Part shown: piece after piece, positions 33,877 to 41,623 of the stretch
Layout of the letters: each line of letters starts with the position of its first letter
Position numbering within the stretch: position 1 is the first letter of the stretch
NCBI GenBank assembly: GCA_003167255.1
Contig: PMTR01000054.1
Coordinates: 1 to 41,623, forward strand
Direction of reading: 5' to 3'
Length of the DNA stretch: 41,623 nucleotides
Source: Bryobacterales bacterium
GTDB taxonomy: Bacteria > Acidobacteriota > Terriglobia > Bryobacterales > Bryobacteraceae
Translations under genes and position numbers: made by a program
The notes under the pieces: model-generated
The model's database searches: none
What the model saw: only the letters and a program-made list of their open reading frames with translations
Told to the model about the DNA's origin: nothing

Positions 33877-33993
33877 GTGGGCCCATACCTCGAACTGGCG
33901 CTGCTCTCCCTGCACGCCAAGGATTGGAATGAGCTCGCCGAGTTCACCTACCGCGCCCTGAAACTGAACTCCTTCGACTTAGGCGCCTATTAA
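33877..33993 (+). pseudogene. C-terminal-looking fragment of a TPR protein
   Basis: A 38-codon open stretch reads 'VGPYLELALLSLHAKDWNEL' and 'AEFTYRALKLNSFDLGAY' before a stop. It resembles a TPR helix pair from larger acidobacterial TPR proteins ('ALxLNSFDFPQAY'). No start region or remaining repeats are found around it, so it is probably a decayed relic. Confidence 0.4.
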
Positions 33994-33997
33994 CTAA

Positions 33998-34723
33998 TTA
34001 GAAATGGACCACCCGAACCAGCAGGCCCGCTAAGCCGCCGCCCAGCAATGGCCCGATGATCGGAATCGCGGCATATCCCCAGTCCGATCCTTCTTTGTTC
34101 GCAATCGGCAAAAGCGCGTGAGCGATTCGCGGCCCAAGGTCGCGCGCCGGATTGATGGCGTACCCCGTGGTTCCGCCCAGACTCAGGCCGATGCCCCAAA
34201 CCAGGCTCCCCACCAGGTAGGGCCCCAGCCCCGCCACCGGTCCGGTCGCCGCCACGGCTTTGGAGAAGATCGCGCCCGCCACTAATACCAGAACGAACGT
34301 GCCGATGATCTCGCTCAACAGGTTCGCCATCGGGCTCCAGATCGCGGGAGCCGTGCAGAAGCAGGCGCGCTTCAAGTCGGCCTCGGGCGTCACCCGCCAG
34401 TGGGGCAGGAAGTGCAGCCACACCAGGCACGCTCCCACTATGGCTCCCGCCATCTGCGCCGCTATGTACGGGCCCACTTTGCTGAAATCCCCCGAACGTA
34501 TCGCGGCCCCCAGGGTCACGGCCGGGTTCAGGTGGCCTTCACCCCCGCAGGCGATCGCCGTAAAGACCCCGGCCATCACCGCCAGCGCCCAGCCTGTGGA
34601 AATCACCATCCACCCGGCGCCTTCGGCCTTGGATTTCTTGAGCAGGACGTTGGCCACCACGCCGTTACCCAGGAGGATCAGCACCATGGTCCCCATGAAC
34701 TCTCCGAAAACTCCGTTTGGCAT
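33998..34723 (-). CDS. glpF: Aquaglyceroporin (glycerol uptake facilitator)
   Basis: An inner-membrane MIP-family channel for passive glycerol uptake, 241 residues with six hydrophobic segments and the two pore half-helices bearing NPA motifs: 'GHLNPAVTLG' and 'YAINPARDLGPR'. The Asp after the second NPA (NPARD) is the glycerol-facilitator signature, separating it from water-only aquaporins. The start follows the glpK stop directly with no gap, so the two are one transcript in the order glpK-glpF. Confidence 0.93.
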   Translation of the reverse strand: MPNGVFGEFMGTMVLILLGNGVVANVLLKKSKAEGAGWMVISTGWALAVMAGVFTAIACGGEGHLNPAVTLGAAIRSGDFSKVGPYIAAQMAGAIVGACLVWLHFLPHWRVTPEADLKRACFCTAPAIWSPMANLLSEIIGTFVLVLVAGAIFSKAVAATGPVAGLGPYLVGSLVWGIGLSLGGTTGYAINPARDLGPRIAHALLPIANKEGSDWGYAAIPIIGPLLGGGLAGLLVRVVHF

Positions 34724-36211
34724 TTACTCCTCCAGCCAGTCGAATGACCGCGTGACTGCCTTCTTCCAGAAGCCGTACATCCGTTCCCGCCGCTCCGCGT
34801 CCATTTGCGGTTTCCACGTGTGGTCCACCGACCACTGCGCGCGCAGCTCCTCCACGCTCGCATAGAAGCCGGTGGCCAGGCCGGCCGCATACGCCGCTCC
34901 CAAAGCCGTGGTCTCCTTTACCGCCGGACGCACCACCGTGCGGTCCAGTATATCCGCCTGGAACTGCATCAGGAGCTCGTTCCCCACCATGCCGCCATCG
35001 GTCCGCAGCACGGCAACGGGAACGCCCGAGTCCTTCTCCATGGCCTCCACCACTTCGCGCGTCTGAAATGCGGTAGCCTCCAGCACCGCGCGCGCCAGGT
35101 GACTCTTGTTGGAATAGCGCGTCAGCCCCGCAATCACGCCGCGGGCATTGTGCTTCCAGTACGGCGCGTACAGTCCCGAAAAGGCCGGAACGAAGTAAAC
35201 CCCGCCGTTGTCTTCCACCAGCCGCGCCAGCGATTCAATCTCCGGGCTGGTCGCGATGAGCCCGAAATTATCGCGGACCCACTGCACCAGCGCGCCGGTG
35301 ATCGCCACGCTTCCTTCCAGCGCGTAGTTGGCCGGTTGTCCTTTTAGCTGGAACGCCACCGTGGTCAGCAGCCCGTAACGCGACTGCACGATGTCGCGTC
35401 CTGTGTTCATCAACAGGAAGCAGCCCGTGCCGTAGGTGTTCTTGGCCTCGCCAGCCTGGAAGCAGGTCTGGCCCACCAGCGCCGCCTGCTGGTCCCCCAG
35501 AATTCCGGCCACCGGAACGCCCTTCACAGCCTCCAGCGTCGCGGCTCCGTAGACTTCGCTGCTGGAGCGGATTTCGGGCAGTATCTGCCGCGGTATGGCG
35601 AACGCGCTCAGCAGTTCGGGGTCCCAGTCGAGAGTCTCGAGATTCATCAACTGCGTGCGGCTGGCGTTGGTCGAGTCCGTGATGTGCAGGCCCGTCAGGT
35701 GCCACAACAGAAAGGTATCGATATTGCCGAACAGAATCTCGCCCGCCTCGGCCTGCTGGCGCGCGCCGGGAATATGCTCCAGCAGCCAGCGGATCTTTAG
35801 CCCGCTGAAATAAGCAGCCAGCGGCAACCCGGTCTTCGCGCGGAACCGGTCCGGTCCGCCCTCGCGTGAGAATTCGGGAATGTACTCCGCCACCCGCGTA
35901 TCCTGCCACACCAGTGCGTTGGCCAGCGGCTTGCCGGTCTTCGGGTTCCACAGGACCGTGGTCTCGCGCTGGTTAGTGATGCCCAGCGCCGCCAGGTCGC
36001 CGGGCTTCAGGCCGCGCTGCTCCATCGCTTCGGCGATGACTTCCCGCGTCCGGAACCAGATCTCCTCCGGATCGTGCTCCACCCACCCAGGCTGCGGGTA
36101 GATCTGCTGGTGCTCCTTCTGTGCGCTGGCAATGATGCGCCCAGCCCGGTCAAAAACCAGAAACCGCGTGCTGGTGGTGCCTTGGTCGATCGCTCCAATG
36201 AAGTCTGCCAT
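34724..36211 (-). CDS. glpK: Glycerol kinase
   Basis: Phosphorylates glycerol to sn-glycerol-3-phosphate with ATP, trapping it in the cell. The 495-residue protein has the FGGY-kinase layout: N-terminal nucleotide-binding loop '[19 protein letters not shown]', '[10 protein letters not shown]', '[19 protein letters not shown]', the glycerol-contact 'WQDTR', '[13 protein letters not shown]', '[15 protein letters not shown]' and the C-terminal FGGY signature region with '[20 protein letters not shown]'. Length is the family norm. It is directly followed by glpF. No glpD or GlpR gene lies in the window. Confidence 0.96.
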   Translation of the reverse strand: MADFIGAIDQGTTSTRFLVFDRAGRIIASAQKEHQQIYPQPGWVEHDPEEIWFRTREVIAEAMEQRGLKPGDLAALGITNQRETTVLWNPKTGKPLANALVWQDTRVAEYIPEFSREGGPDRFRAKTGLPLAAYFSGLKIRWLLEHIPGARQQAEAGEILFGNIDTFLLWHLTGLHITDSTNASRTQLMNLETLDWDPELLSAFAIPRQILPEIRSSSEVYGAATLEAVKGVPVAGILGDQQAALVGQTCFQAGEAKNTYGTGCFLLMNTGRDIVQSRYGLLTTVAFQLKGQPANYALEGSVAITGALVQWVRDNFGLIATSPEIESLARLVEDNGGVYFVPAFSGLYAPYWKHNARGVIAGLTRYSNKSHLARAVLEATAFQTREVVEAMEKDSGVPVAVLRTDGGMVGNELLMQFQADILDRTVVRPAVKETTALGAAYAAGLATGFYASVEELRAQWSVDHTWKPQMDAERRERMYGFWKKAVTRSFDWLEE

Positions 36212-36293
36212 GTCTCCCTCGCGTTGGGATCTTCCAGCTTAGCTCCAAAGCTGCTCGCAAGAGTCGCCTTCTTTCACAACCCGAGGGATCGCG

Positions 36294-36320
36294 AGAAAGA
36301 GCCAGATTCTGGTATCTGGC
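36294..36320 (-). terminator. Probable intrinsic terminator of tRNA-Ser
   Basis: On the minus strand GCCAGAT...ATCTGGC forms a 7-bp hairpin (36320-36301) followed by TCTTTCT. The stem overlaps the encoded CCA end of the tRNA, so it would compete with the mature 3' end. Confidence 0.4.
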
Positions 36321-36406
36321 GGAGGAAGAGGGATTCGAACCCCCGAGTGAGTCACCCCACTAACGGTTTTCAAGACCGCCGCCTTCGACCGCTCGGCCAT
36401 TCCTCC
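36317..36406 (-). tRNA. tRNA-Ser (anticodon UGA)
   Basis: A 90-nt class II tRNA on the minus strand. Acceptor arms GGAGGAA and TTCCTCC pair perfectly, with discriminator G and an encoded CCA. The anticodon loop CTTGAAA gives anticodon TGA (serine, UCA codons). A long variable arm with AGTG.../...CACT complementarity and the T-loop 'GGTTCGAATCC' are present. A TATAAT box lies 7 nt upstream of the 5' end. Confidence 0.95.
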
Positions 36407-36413
36407 ACTACCT

Positions 36414-36419
36414 ATTATA
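36414..36419 (-). promoter_or_regulatory. -10 box of the tRNA-Ser promoter
   Basis: A perfect TATAAT on the minus strand, 7 nt before the mature tRNA 5' end. No good TTGACA match is found at the expected -35 distance. Confidence 0.55.
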
Positions 36420-36591
36420 TGCGGCGCGCCCGCAGGCTTCCCGGAATCCGTGGCGATGCGGCACAGTCATCAGCTCAGAGCGCGTCGTCAACCCCCTGGT
36501 CAACCCCCTTGCACCTGGGGGCGGTTTTCGCCATAATACGGCCAGATCCACCCAAGAATTAGTATGGTTTCTCACCGACAGGAGATCTGCC

Positions 36592-36918
36592 GTGCGCAGC
36601 AGTCTGGTAGCCGCCCTGGTTTCGTGTGTTGATAGACCCCTAAAGACCCGCGCTCGGCGTTTCCTGCTCGGCTTGTCGTCGGACGAATTGCAATTCATCG
36701 CCGGGTTTCTGGGCTGCTGCATCCTGGAATCGCCCGAAGATGCCGGCAACTCCCGCGCCCAACTGGCCAGGCGCATTGCGGAACACCAACAGACCCGTGG
36801 GCAACGCTGCTCCTGGGATCAGGAACACAAGATGATCCTGCTGCTCGAATACCTGGGCCGCAGTTCCGCCGCGCCGGCTACTGCACAATCCCGCCGCCGG
36901 CCTGCGGTTCCAGCTTGA
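36592..36918 (+). CDS. Small conserved-looking protein, unknown function
   Basis: A 108-residue protein. A basic N-terminal helix (VAALVSCVDRPLKTRARRFL) is followed by 'LSSDELQFIAGFLGCCILES' and a hydrophilic helical part ('RAQLARRIAEHQQTRG...KMILLLEYLG'), then a Pro/Ala/Arg tail. The GTG start at 36592 has an AGGAGA ribosome site at 36580-36585, which supports it over later starts. I do not recognise a named domain. The last 41 nt overlap the 3' end of the convergent DUF3467 gene. Confidence 0.6.
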   Translation: MRSSLVAALVSCVDRPLKTRARRFLLGLSSDELQFIAGFLGCCILESPEDAGNSRAQLARRIAEHQQTRGQRCSWDQEHKMILLLEYLGRSSAAPATAQSRRRPAVPA

Positions 36919-37171
36919 TTTCCCCGAACGCCGTCTCGTACTGCGTGACGTTCTCGCGCAGCACGTTGAACAGGGCTTTGGCCTGTTGCGGGCTGAGATA
37001 AATCCCCTGGAAGTTCTGGATGGCGACGTTTTCGGGGCTCGACTGGCTCACCCGGCCGAAGGATAAAAAGAAATCCCACAGGCTGACCCGCACTTGCACG
37101 CTGTTGGCGTAGCTTTCACGGTACTCCGGTCCCTGTATGAGCTGGATCTTGGGTGGTGGTGGCTGCGTCAT
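36878..37171 (-). CDS. DUF3467-family protein
   Basis: A 97-residue protein matching the DUF3467 pattern: 'YANSVQVRVSLWDFFLSFGR', then 'NFQGIYLSPQQAKALFNVLR' and 'ENVTQYETAFGEIKLE'. The family is widespread in bacteria and archaea without an assigned function. The start at 37171 (MTQPPPPK) has AAAGG upstream at good spacing; the frame is open to 37198. Its 3' end overlaps the convergent hypothetical gene by 41 nt. Confidence 0.82.
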   Translation of the reverse strand: MTQPPPPKIQLIQGPEYRESYANSVQVRVSLWDFFLSFGRVSQSSPENVAIQNFQGIYLSPQQAKALFNVLRENVTQYETAFGEIKLEPQAGGGIVQ

Positions 37172-37275
37172 ATGCCTTTCAGCGTAGCACCGCGCCATAC
37201 AGATTTAATATTCTTTACGATTTTCGGTAGAACCATCGCCCCGGTTCCTGCGTCCGATGGAGTGAGGCAACTCAG

Positions 37276-37458
37276 ATGAAACTATTCGTCGAAAACCACA
37301 CACAGGGTTTGGCCCATTGCCCGATCTGTACCCACACAGTGCCTGCCGAAATCGACTTGAGGGGAAAGTACCCGCGCGTGACATCCGGCCAGAAGTGCCC
37401 GCGCTGCCGTTCGGCGCTGGATGTGGCCGCGGTCGTACAGATACCGGAAGCTGCTTAG
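37276..37458 (+). CDS. Small zinc-ribbon-like protein
   Basis: A 60-residue protein with two CxxC pairs, C15/C18 in 'AHCPICTHTV' and C41/C44 in 'QKCPRCRSAL', spaced as in a zinc ribbon. Function unknown; such proteins often bind nucleic acid or act as metal-bearing adaptors. It is followed 70 nt later by another four-Cys protein on the same strand. Confidence 0.55.
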   Translation: MKLFVENHTQGLAHCPICTHTVPAEIDLRGKYPRVTSGQKCPRCRSALDVAAVVQIPEAA

Positions 37459-37528
37459 AACGCAAGTACTCCGGGCGGGGTTGTTTCCTGGCGGCAGTTC
37501 TGCCATAGTGAAGACAGTCTGGATACAG

Positions 37529-37753
37529 ATGAAACGGAAGCTACAGCCCAAACCCGAGACCGTTGTTCCGGCGGAAATACTGGAACAGGCGAAGCGTTCG
37601 ATTTCGCCCGACCGACTGACCCCGGTGACGAAATGCTCCGTTTGTGGCGCCGAAACCACTATGGCCTCCAGCGAACCGCTTTGCTGGGTCTGCCGCCGCT
37701 TGAAGATCAGCGCCTGGCGCGAGATCGAACAGCAGATGCCCGCTCAGGAATAG
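37529..37753 (+). CDS. Small four-Cys (zinc-ribbon-like) protein
   Basis: A 74-residue protein beginning MKRKLQPKPETVVPAEI, with 'KCSVCGAETTMASSEPLCWV' and 'CRRLKISAW' supplying two CxxC pairs for a zinc site. A GTG at 37508 (giving MKTVWIQMK) is an alternative start; the longer upstream extension overlaps the previous gene in another frame and looks unreal. Function unknown. It forms a probable pair with the 60-residue zinc ribbon before it. Confidence 0.6.
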   Translation: MKRKLQPKPETVVPAEILEQAKRSISPDRLTPVTKCSVCGAETTMASSEPLCWVCRRLKISAWREIEQQMPAQE

Positions 37754-38252
37754 CGCCCTCTTATCGAGTGAAAGATCGAGCCCGAAAGGCTAAATTAATC
37801 ATGGGAAGGGCCGCAGGGCATTTCAGAGCAGGAGTAACAGGAATTCGCTCCTTCTCCACCCTGTCGGCTGACGGTCGGGCCAGCCGTCCTATTTGAGAGC
37901 ATTCCTGAGGCGGGAAACGTGGCCCACGAAAGGCACGAACGCCCAACGTCCAGTCATCCACCTTGACCGTTTGTCGCCAAACCGTCGAGTGGACGCGTCC
38001 TCTGGCGCGGGCTTGCCCCGAACCCACGTGGGCGTTAAGTGGGGATTCGGTAGCCCTCATGGCTGCGGCTCTTTTGATGTTCAAGCTCAGCCAGAAGACG
38101 TGGTACGCCTCGTGGAGCAGTATGCGTTTTGAACCGGCACTACTCAAAACACCGCCCTCGCGCCGAGGACCTGCATCCACGCCTGCTGCTCCGCGCATCA
38201 ACCAGAGCCGGGCTTGCGGCGCTTCGGACGACAGCACCGTTTCGTCAGCGGC
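37754..38252. other. Intergenic stretch without a supported gene
   Basis: About 500 nt between the four-Cys gene and the 3' end of the GH31 gene. Open frames exist on both strands but have Arg/Pro/Ser-rich shadow-like composition and no domain I recognise. No hairpin-T terminator stands out. Confidence 0.45.
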
Positions 38253-40664
38253 TCAATGCGCGGGCAGCGTCAAAGTGTGCGGTTTGGCATCGGTCGGGAG
38301 CCGGACCTCGGTCACCGGGCCAAACTTGTCGGTGGTCGCGAACCAGCCAGGCTCGGTGGAGGCGCGAAACGCACTCTCCGAAGGGGACTTCTTCAGCCGG
38401 CTGCCATCGCTCGTCACGCTCTCGCTCGATTGATGCACCCGGAACAGGTAACTCGGAAATTGTGGCTGATAGGTACCCGCCGCGGCACTAATCGCCACCT
38501 CCGCCGTCCTGCCGGACCGCCTAACCGCAATCTCCTGCCGGAAGTATTCCCCTTTCTCGTATCCATAGGTGTGGCCGTCGTCGTCGTACGCCACGAACGT
38601 CGCCACCCGCGTGGTCGCCGGAAATACGTCCAGCACGAGAGGGGTCTTGGGACTTAGTTCGTTCCCCTGCGCGGCGGGCTGCGCGGCCACGATGGATCCG
38701 TCGCGCACGTAGATCGGAATATCCTGCCACGTCTTCGCATCCGTGGAAACATCCATATCGCGCCCGCCCTGAACCGGTTTGCCGCTGCTATAGTCGAACC
38801 ACTGACCCTGCGGCAGGTAGAAACGATGGGCCGCCTCTCTCATTTCAACAATCGGCGACACCAGCAGGGCGTCTCCGAACATCCACGCGCTGGTCTCGTC
38901 GGAACACCGCGCGTCATCGGGAAATACCCAGAACAACGGTCTGACCACACCGATTCCCGTCTCGCTCGCCAACCGCGCGTTGGAATATATATAAGGCATC
39001 AGGTCGTAGCGCAGACGCATGGCCCGCTTCGCCGCCGCCTCCGCTACCGGCCCATACACCCACGGCTGCCGCTTTTCGTTGTTGCCGCCGTGCACACGGA
39101 ACACCGGCACAAACGCCCCGAACTCCATCCACCGGGCGTAGTTCTCCGGGGTCGGATGGCCACTGAACCCTCCCGTATCCATGCTCCACGCCGACTCCCC
39201 CAGATCCAGCGTCGATATCATCCGCCGGCGCTGATACGCCATGCTCTGGAACCCCGTGCTGATATCCCCCGACCACTCCGCGTAGCTGTATCGAACCGCC
39301 CCGACATAGTAGTTCCGATTGATGGACCAGACGCGCTCGTTAGAGATGGAACGCTGGCCTTCGTATAGTGACCGGGCCATGTTCATGAACTGGAAGTTAT
39401 TAAACAGGGCCTTCCCGTTCTGGTCCGCCTCGTCATTCCACCACCCCGCCATCCCCGTCCGAAACGCGGGTACCAGATGGTCCCAAAACCACTTCCGCGC
39501 CTCGGGATTGCCGAAATCGATGTTCGCCGCCGGCCGGTGGGTGAAATAGTCGTCGCCCCGGAATTCGTTCGGGTACCACAGATTGTGCTCCGTGGCATCC
39601 GCGGCCGCCTCCGTCGGCTGCCCGTCGATTCGCGTGAGCAGAATTCGCGGCTTCAGAATGCCGGCCAGATGAATCCCGCGCTGCAGCATCTCCGCAGCGA
39701 ACTTGCCGGAAGCCCCGTCGGGGAACGTATTCGGACTGTGGCTGCCTTCCCCCGAGGTGCTGTTCCAGCGCCACTCGCCATAATTATCCTCGCCCCAGGC
39801 CTTCCAATCGAAATCGAAGATATAGCCGCTGACCGGAATGCCCTTCTCCTCATACGTGTTCGTGATCTGCCGCCACTCCTGCTCCGTTGATCCCCACTGC
39901 GAGTTCAGAAAACCCAGCGTCCACTTGGGCGGCATGGGAGGATTCCCGGTGAGCGTGGCTAACCCCGCCATACTCTTCATGGGCGGCCCCACGATTACGA
40001 AGTATTCCGTGTCGGGCCGGGAGCCGCGAGAAAACCGTATGGCATCATCGCCCGTCTGGAAGGAGCCGCCGTCGGAATCCACCATCACCAGGTAGCGCGT
40101 GGTGAAGAAGAAGGGCCCGCCGGCATTGCCCTGAGCCCCCGCGGCCACCGTCCCGCCCGCAGTCCGCAGAATTCCCGTGCCCACATCGGCAATATCCAAC
40201 CCATGGATCCCATACAGATCCTCGTTCGCGTTATGTTGCAGCACCGTGCTGCCGGACTGGGACCGCGAGCCGGAATCGCTCTTCAGGGTCACCAGAGCCT
40301 TCCCCGCCGGATCCTGCACTTCCACCGAGAATGTGGGGGTGTCATTCACCACCACCTTCATTTCGGGGGAAGTGAGCGTCTGGATGGCGCCGTTCTTTTC
40401 GAGATGCACCGCGCTGGTGTCCACCGGTTGAAAGGAGGGGTTCATCACCAGGGTCCGGGGCGTGACCTTTCCACCCGGCTCCAGATGGATCCGGACAATG
40501 TTGGGGGCCACGGCCTGGACTTCCACCCTGTCGGAACCGTGAAGCAGGCGTATTTGCGGTTCTTGCGCCGACGCGGGAAGGGAGGCAGCCGCCCAACAAA
40601 CGACGATTGCAGGCAACGCTGCTTGGAAAAGAACCTGGCGGACCTTTGAGAGAAGAGGCGACAT
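38253..40664 (-). CDS. Secreted glycoside hydrolase family 31 (alpha-glucosidase/xylosidase type)
   Basis: An exported alpha-glycosidase, 803 residues. A signal peptide (about 1-34, ending 'ASLPASAQ') is followed by the GH31 N-terminal beta-sandwich ('NEDLYGIHG') and the (beta/alpha)8 barrel (about 240-570). The nucleophile is Asp411 in 'GWWNDEAD' and the acid/base is Asp467 in 'AEWSGDIST'; the substrate-loop 'GYIFDFDWKAWG' and 'HGGNNEKRQPW' are also present. C-terminal beta domains follow ('FWVFPDDARCSDETSAWMFG', 'YDDDGHTYGYEKGEY'). The family covers alpha-glucosidase, alpha-xylosidase and related activities; which one applies here is undecided. It is a single gene, with the recurring 10-mer variant about 225 nt upstream. 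Confidence 0.93.
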   Translation of the reverse strand: MSPLLSKVRQVLFQAALPAIVVCWAAASLPASAQEPQIRLLHGSDRVEVQAVAPNIVRIHLEPGGKVTPRTLVMNPSFQPVDTSAVHLEKNGAIQTLTSPEMKVVVNDTPTFSVEVQDPAGKALVTLKSDSGSRSQSGSTVLQHNANEDLYGIHGLDIADVGTGILRTAGGTVAAGAQGNAGGPFFFTTRYLVMVDSDGGSFQTGDDAIRFSRGSRPDTEYFVIVGPPMKSMAGLATLTGNPPMPPKWTLGFLNSQWGSTEQEWRQITNTYEEKGIPVSGYIFDFDWKAWGEDNYGEWRWNSTSGEGSHSPNTFPDGASGKFAAEMLQRGIHLAGILKPRILLTRIDGQPTEAAADATEHNLWYPNEFRGDDYFTHRPAANIDFGNPEARKWFWDHLVPAFRTGMAGWWNDEADQNGKALFNNFQFMNMARSLYEGQRSISNERVWSINRNYYVGAVRYSYAEWSGDISTGFQSMAYQRRRMISTLDLGESAWSMDTGGFSGHPTPENYARWMEFGAFVPVFRVHGGNNEKRQPWVYGPVAEAAAKRAMRLRYDLMPYIYSNARLASETGIGVVRPLFWVFPDDARCSDETSAWMFGDALLVSPIVEMREAAHRFYLPQGQWFDYSSGKPVQGGRDMDVSTDAKTWQDIPIYVRDGSIVAAQPAAQGNELSPKTPLVLDVFPATTRVATFVAYDDDGHTYGYEKGEYFRQEIAVRRSGRTAEVAISAAAGTYQPQFPSYLFRVHQSSESVTSDGSRLKKSPSESAFRASTEPGWFATTDKFGPVTEVRLPTDAKPHTLTLPAH

Positions 40665-40823
40665 GGAATCACAGACCTCGTATAAAATACTCAGGATTTG
40701 AATGCTCGCGCCCTGGAATCACGGATGAACGCCGCCCGCCGGGTCGTATGGGGGAGGCTGCCTCACAGTCAGAATTGAAGTGGGCATAGTGCTCTGCCTC
40801 AGTGTAGCGAAAAAAAGACGCAC

Positions 40824-40855
40824 GGGGTCAGCCCAGCACGCCGTCCCTTGACCCC
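40824..40855. repeat. REP-like hairpin GGGGTCA...TGACCCC
   Basis: A perfect 7-bp inverted repeat with an 18-nt spacer, in the GH31 upstream region. The GTCAG/CTGAC core resembles the tandem CTGACCCTG units beside the Y1 transposase remnant at 33574-33750. Confidence 0.5.
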
Positions 40856-40888
40856 AGTCCGGCCGTTCGACGCAAGCGTTAACAGTGA

Positions 40889-40898
40889 ATATCGCTAG
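40889..40898. promoter_or_regulatory. Variant of the recurring 10-mer (ATATCGCTAG, site 4)
   Basis: One mismatch to ATATCGGTAG at 25061, 28935 and 30314; 225 nt upstream of the GH31 start. Confidence 0.25.
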
Positions 40899-40984
40899 CC
40901 CCGAGCCAGGGAGAAAAGATCCGCGGGTTGGGCGTAAAAGCGCCGGGTCGGCATCCACATTGCAGCTTTCGAGGCCTGCTCAAG

Positions 40985-41202
40985 CTTTACTCGCGTTACG
41001 GCCTGCTGGGTTGCTCACCCACCTTTTGTGGGCTTTATCGCGAGGCTTCGCCCTGACCGGTTTCCCGGTTCGGACGCTCGCAAGCTACCAAGTTCAACCA
41101 ACAACCTCCTTGGGTGGGTCCTTCCCCCACTGGTGATCTGCGCCCTTGGGGCGCACTGCATAATCCAGGTTACACGCTGGGGCCGGCTGACTGTCGTCGC
41201 AC
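40985..41202 (-). ncRNA. Hairpin-rich segment; possible 5' fragment of a group II intron
   Basis: Four compact hairpins lie in about 140 nt: TGCGCCC/GGGCGCA (41139-41155), GTGGG/CCCAC (41114-41130), ACCGG/CCGGT (41056-41069) and CCCAC/GTGGG (41018-41032). On the minus strand the third has a GAAA tetraloop, and the segment begins GTGCGACGAC at 41202, matching the GUGYG start of group II introns. No reverse transcriptase and no domain V are present, so at most a truncated 5' part is here. It could instead be another structured RNA or an element end. Confidence 0.35.
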
Positions 41203-41623
41203 GGAACAGATGTTCCTGAGCCACACCTATCGCTGGCTGAAACCTGGTGGCATATTGCTATTCGTTATCGCCGGTGAACGGCTGAGGGAATGTAGCCAAA
41301 TTCTCGCATCGCAGTTCCGCGATGCCAGGGTTTACCGTCTGGAATCACCCGAATGTGTGCGCTATAAGCAGGTGGATGTCATAGGAGCGCGACGAAGCCG
41401 ACGTGAGAAAGAGCGCCTCGCCGACAGCGACATCACCCGGGCACGTCTTTACTACGCCAGCCTCGCAAGGAATCCCTCCCAAATCCCGGTCCTGCCACAT
41501 GAGCCCGAAGCGTGGTACGACGTGCCGGTAAGCGGACCGGCTCAACTGGTTTACCGTGGGCTGCCCCTGGACGAAATAGAGAACCTGTTGCCGCAGTCAG
41601 CGGCCTATCGACAGGCAGGACGC
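41196..41623 (+). CDS. DUF6094-type methyltransferase, partial (runs off the window)
   Basis: An open frame continuing past the window end, with clear similarity from about 41196: 'RRTEQMFLSHTYRWLKPGG', 'RLRECSQILASQFRDARVYR', 'ECVRYKQVDVIGARRSRREK' and 'LVYRGLPLDEIENLLPQSAA'. This is the C-terminal half of a Rossmann methyltransferase of the DUF6094 type, often carried on integrative or phage-like elements. The SAM-binding N-terminal half (GxGxG motif, NPPY) is not encoded upstream: that space holds the hairpin-rich segment, and the frame meets a stop near 41054. So the gene is truncated or interrupted at about 41190. ATG 41210 is the first in-frame ATG in the conserved part. Confidence 0.6.

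Larger units (their letters stand above)
40665..40984. other. Intergenic region upstream of the GH31 gene
   Basis: 320 nt with no supported gene. It contains the GGGGTCA/TGACCCC hairpin and the ATATCGCTAG motif variant. The GH31 promoter must lie here, but I cannot place -35/-10 boxes with confidence. Confidence 0.5.

Noticed and set aside
36074-36562. Plus-strand frame with 'RKRDSNPRVSHPTNG'
   Set aside because: This is the well-known antisense shadow of a tRNA-Ser gene, here 36317-36406.
37761-38237. Open frames between the four-Cys gene and GH31
   Set aside because: Arg/Pro/Ala-rich in all frames, no domain, no ribosome site; treated as intergenic.
41028-41219. Short frame over the right-end hairpins
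   Set aside because: It follows the structured segment and has no protein-like conservation; the hairpins explain the sequence better.

Overview
The window looks like a chromosomal segment of an Acidobacteriota bacterium, most likely of the Bryobacterales/Solibacter type. The basis is GC-rich coding sequence, an acidobacterial-type VWFA-related secreted protein, an Oar-like TonB-dependent receptor with an N-terminal carboxypeptidase-regulatory domain, large secreted TPR-CHAT proteins, and dispersed palindromic repeats. No database search was possible, so the taxonomy is inference from gene content.

Layout. 205-4419: a tripartite efflux operon (TolC, DHA2-type MFS pump, EmrA-like adaptor). 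4416-8357: a secreted TPR protein whose frame runs without a stop into ssb, followed by a LexA-type winged-helix protein, a nucleotidyltransferase-like protein and a DUF669-like ssDNA-binding protein. Three of these proteins end in an SSB-type acidic tip (DDDVPF, DDDVPF, DDVPF), and this cluster is the most interesting candidate system here. 8602-10995: cytochrome bd oxidase (cydA-cydB, minus strand). 11186-11988: a GNAT toxin / DUF1778 antitoxin pair bounded by 50-bp direct repeats, one of which contains the cydA start. 12280-16542: a membrane glycosyltransferase, a tandem universal stress protein, a small Cys-rich membrane protein and an LCM-type methyltransferase. 16582-16708: a MITE-like element.

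17041-28817 (minus strand): two adjacent secreted TPR-CHAT proteins, with 15 and 11 exact 40-residue repeats, then the Oar-like receptor. 29071-32084 (plus): an RsbU/SpoIIE-type phosphatase, a frameshifted DUF4189 gene and the VWFA-related protein. 32085-33995 is a decayed accessory stretch holding a tRNA 3' fragment, intact hicB with frameshifted hicA, a REP-associated transposase remnant and a TPR remnant. 33998-36211: glpK-glpF (glycerol uptake and phosphorylation), followed by tRNA-Ser(UGA). 36592-37753: four small genes (a hypothetical, DUF3467 and two zinc-ribbon proteins). 38253-40664: a secreted GH31 glycosidase. The right end holds a hairpin-rich segment (possible group II intron 5' fragment) abutting a DUF6094-type methyltransferase gene that runs off the window.

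How the genes may work together: the efflux trio should form one envelope-spanning pump, glpF/glpK one glycerol pathway, and cydA/cydB one oxidase. The SSB-tail cluster is proposed to act on ssDNA or at SSB-partner docking sites. The CHAT/receptor block is an envelope-facing set whose joint function is unknown.
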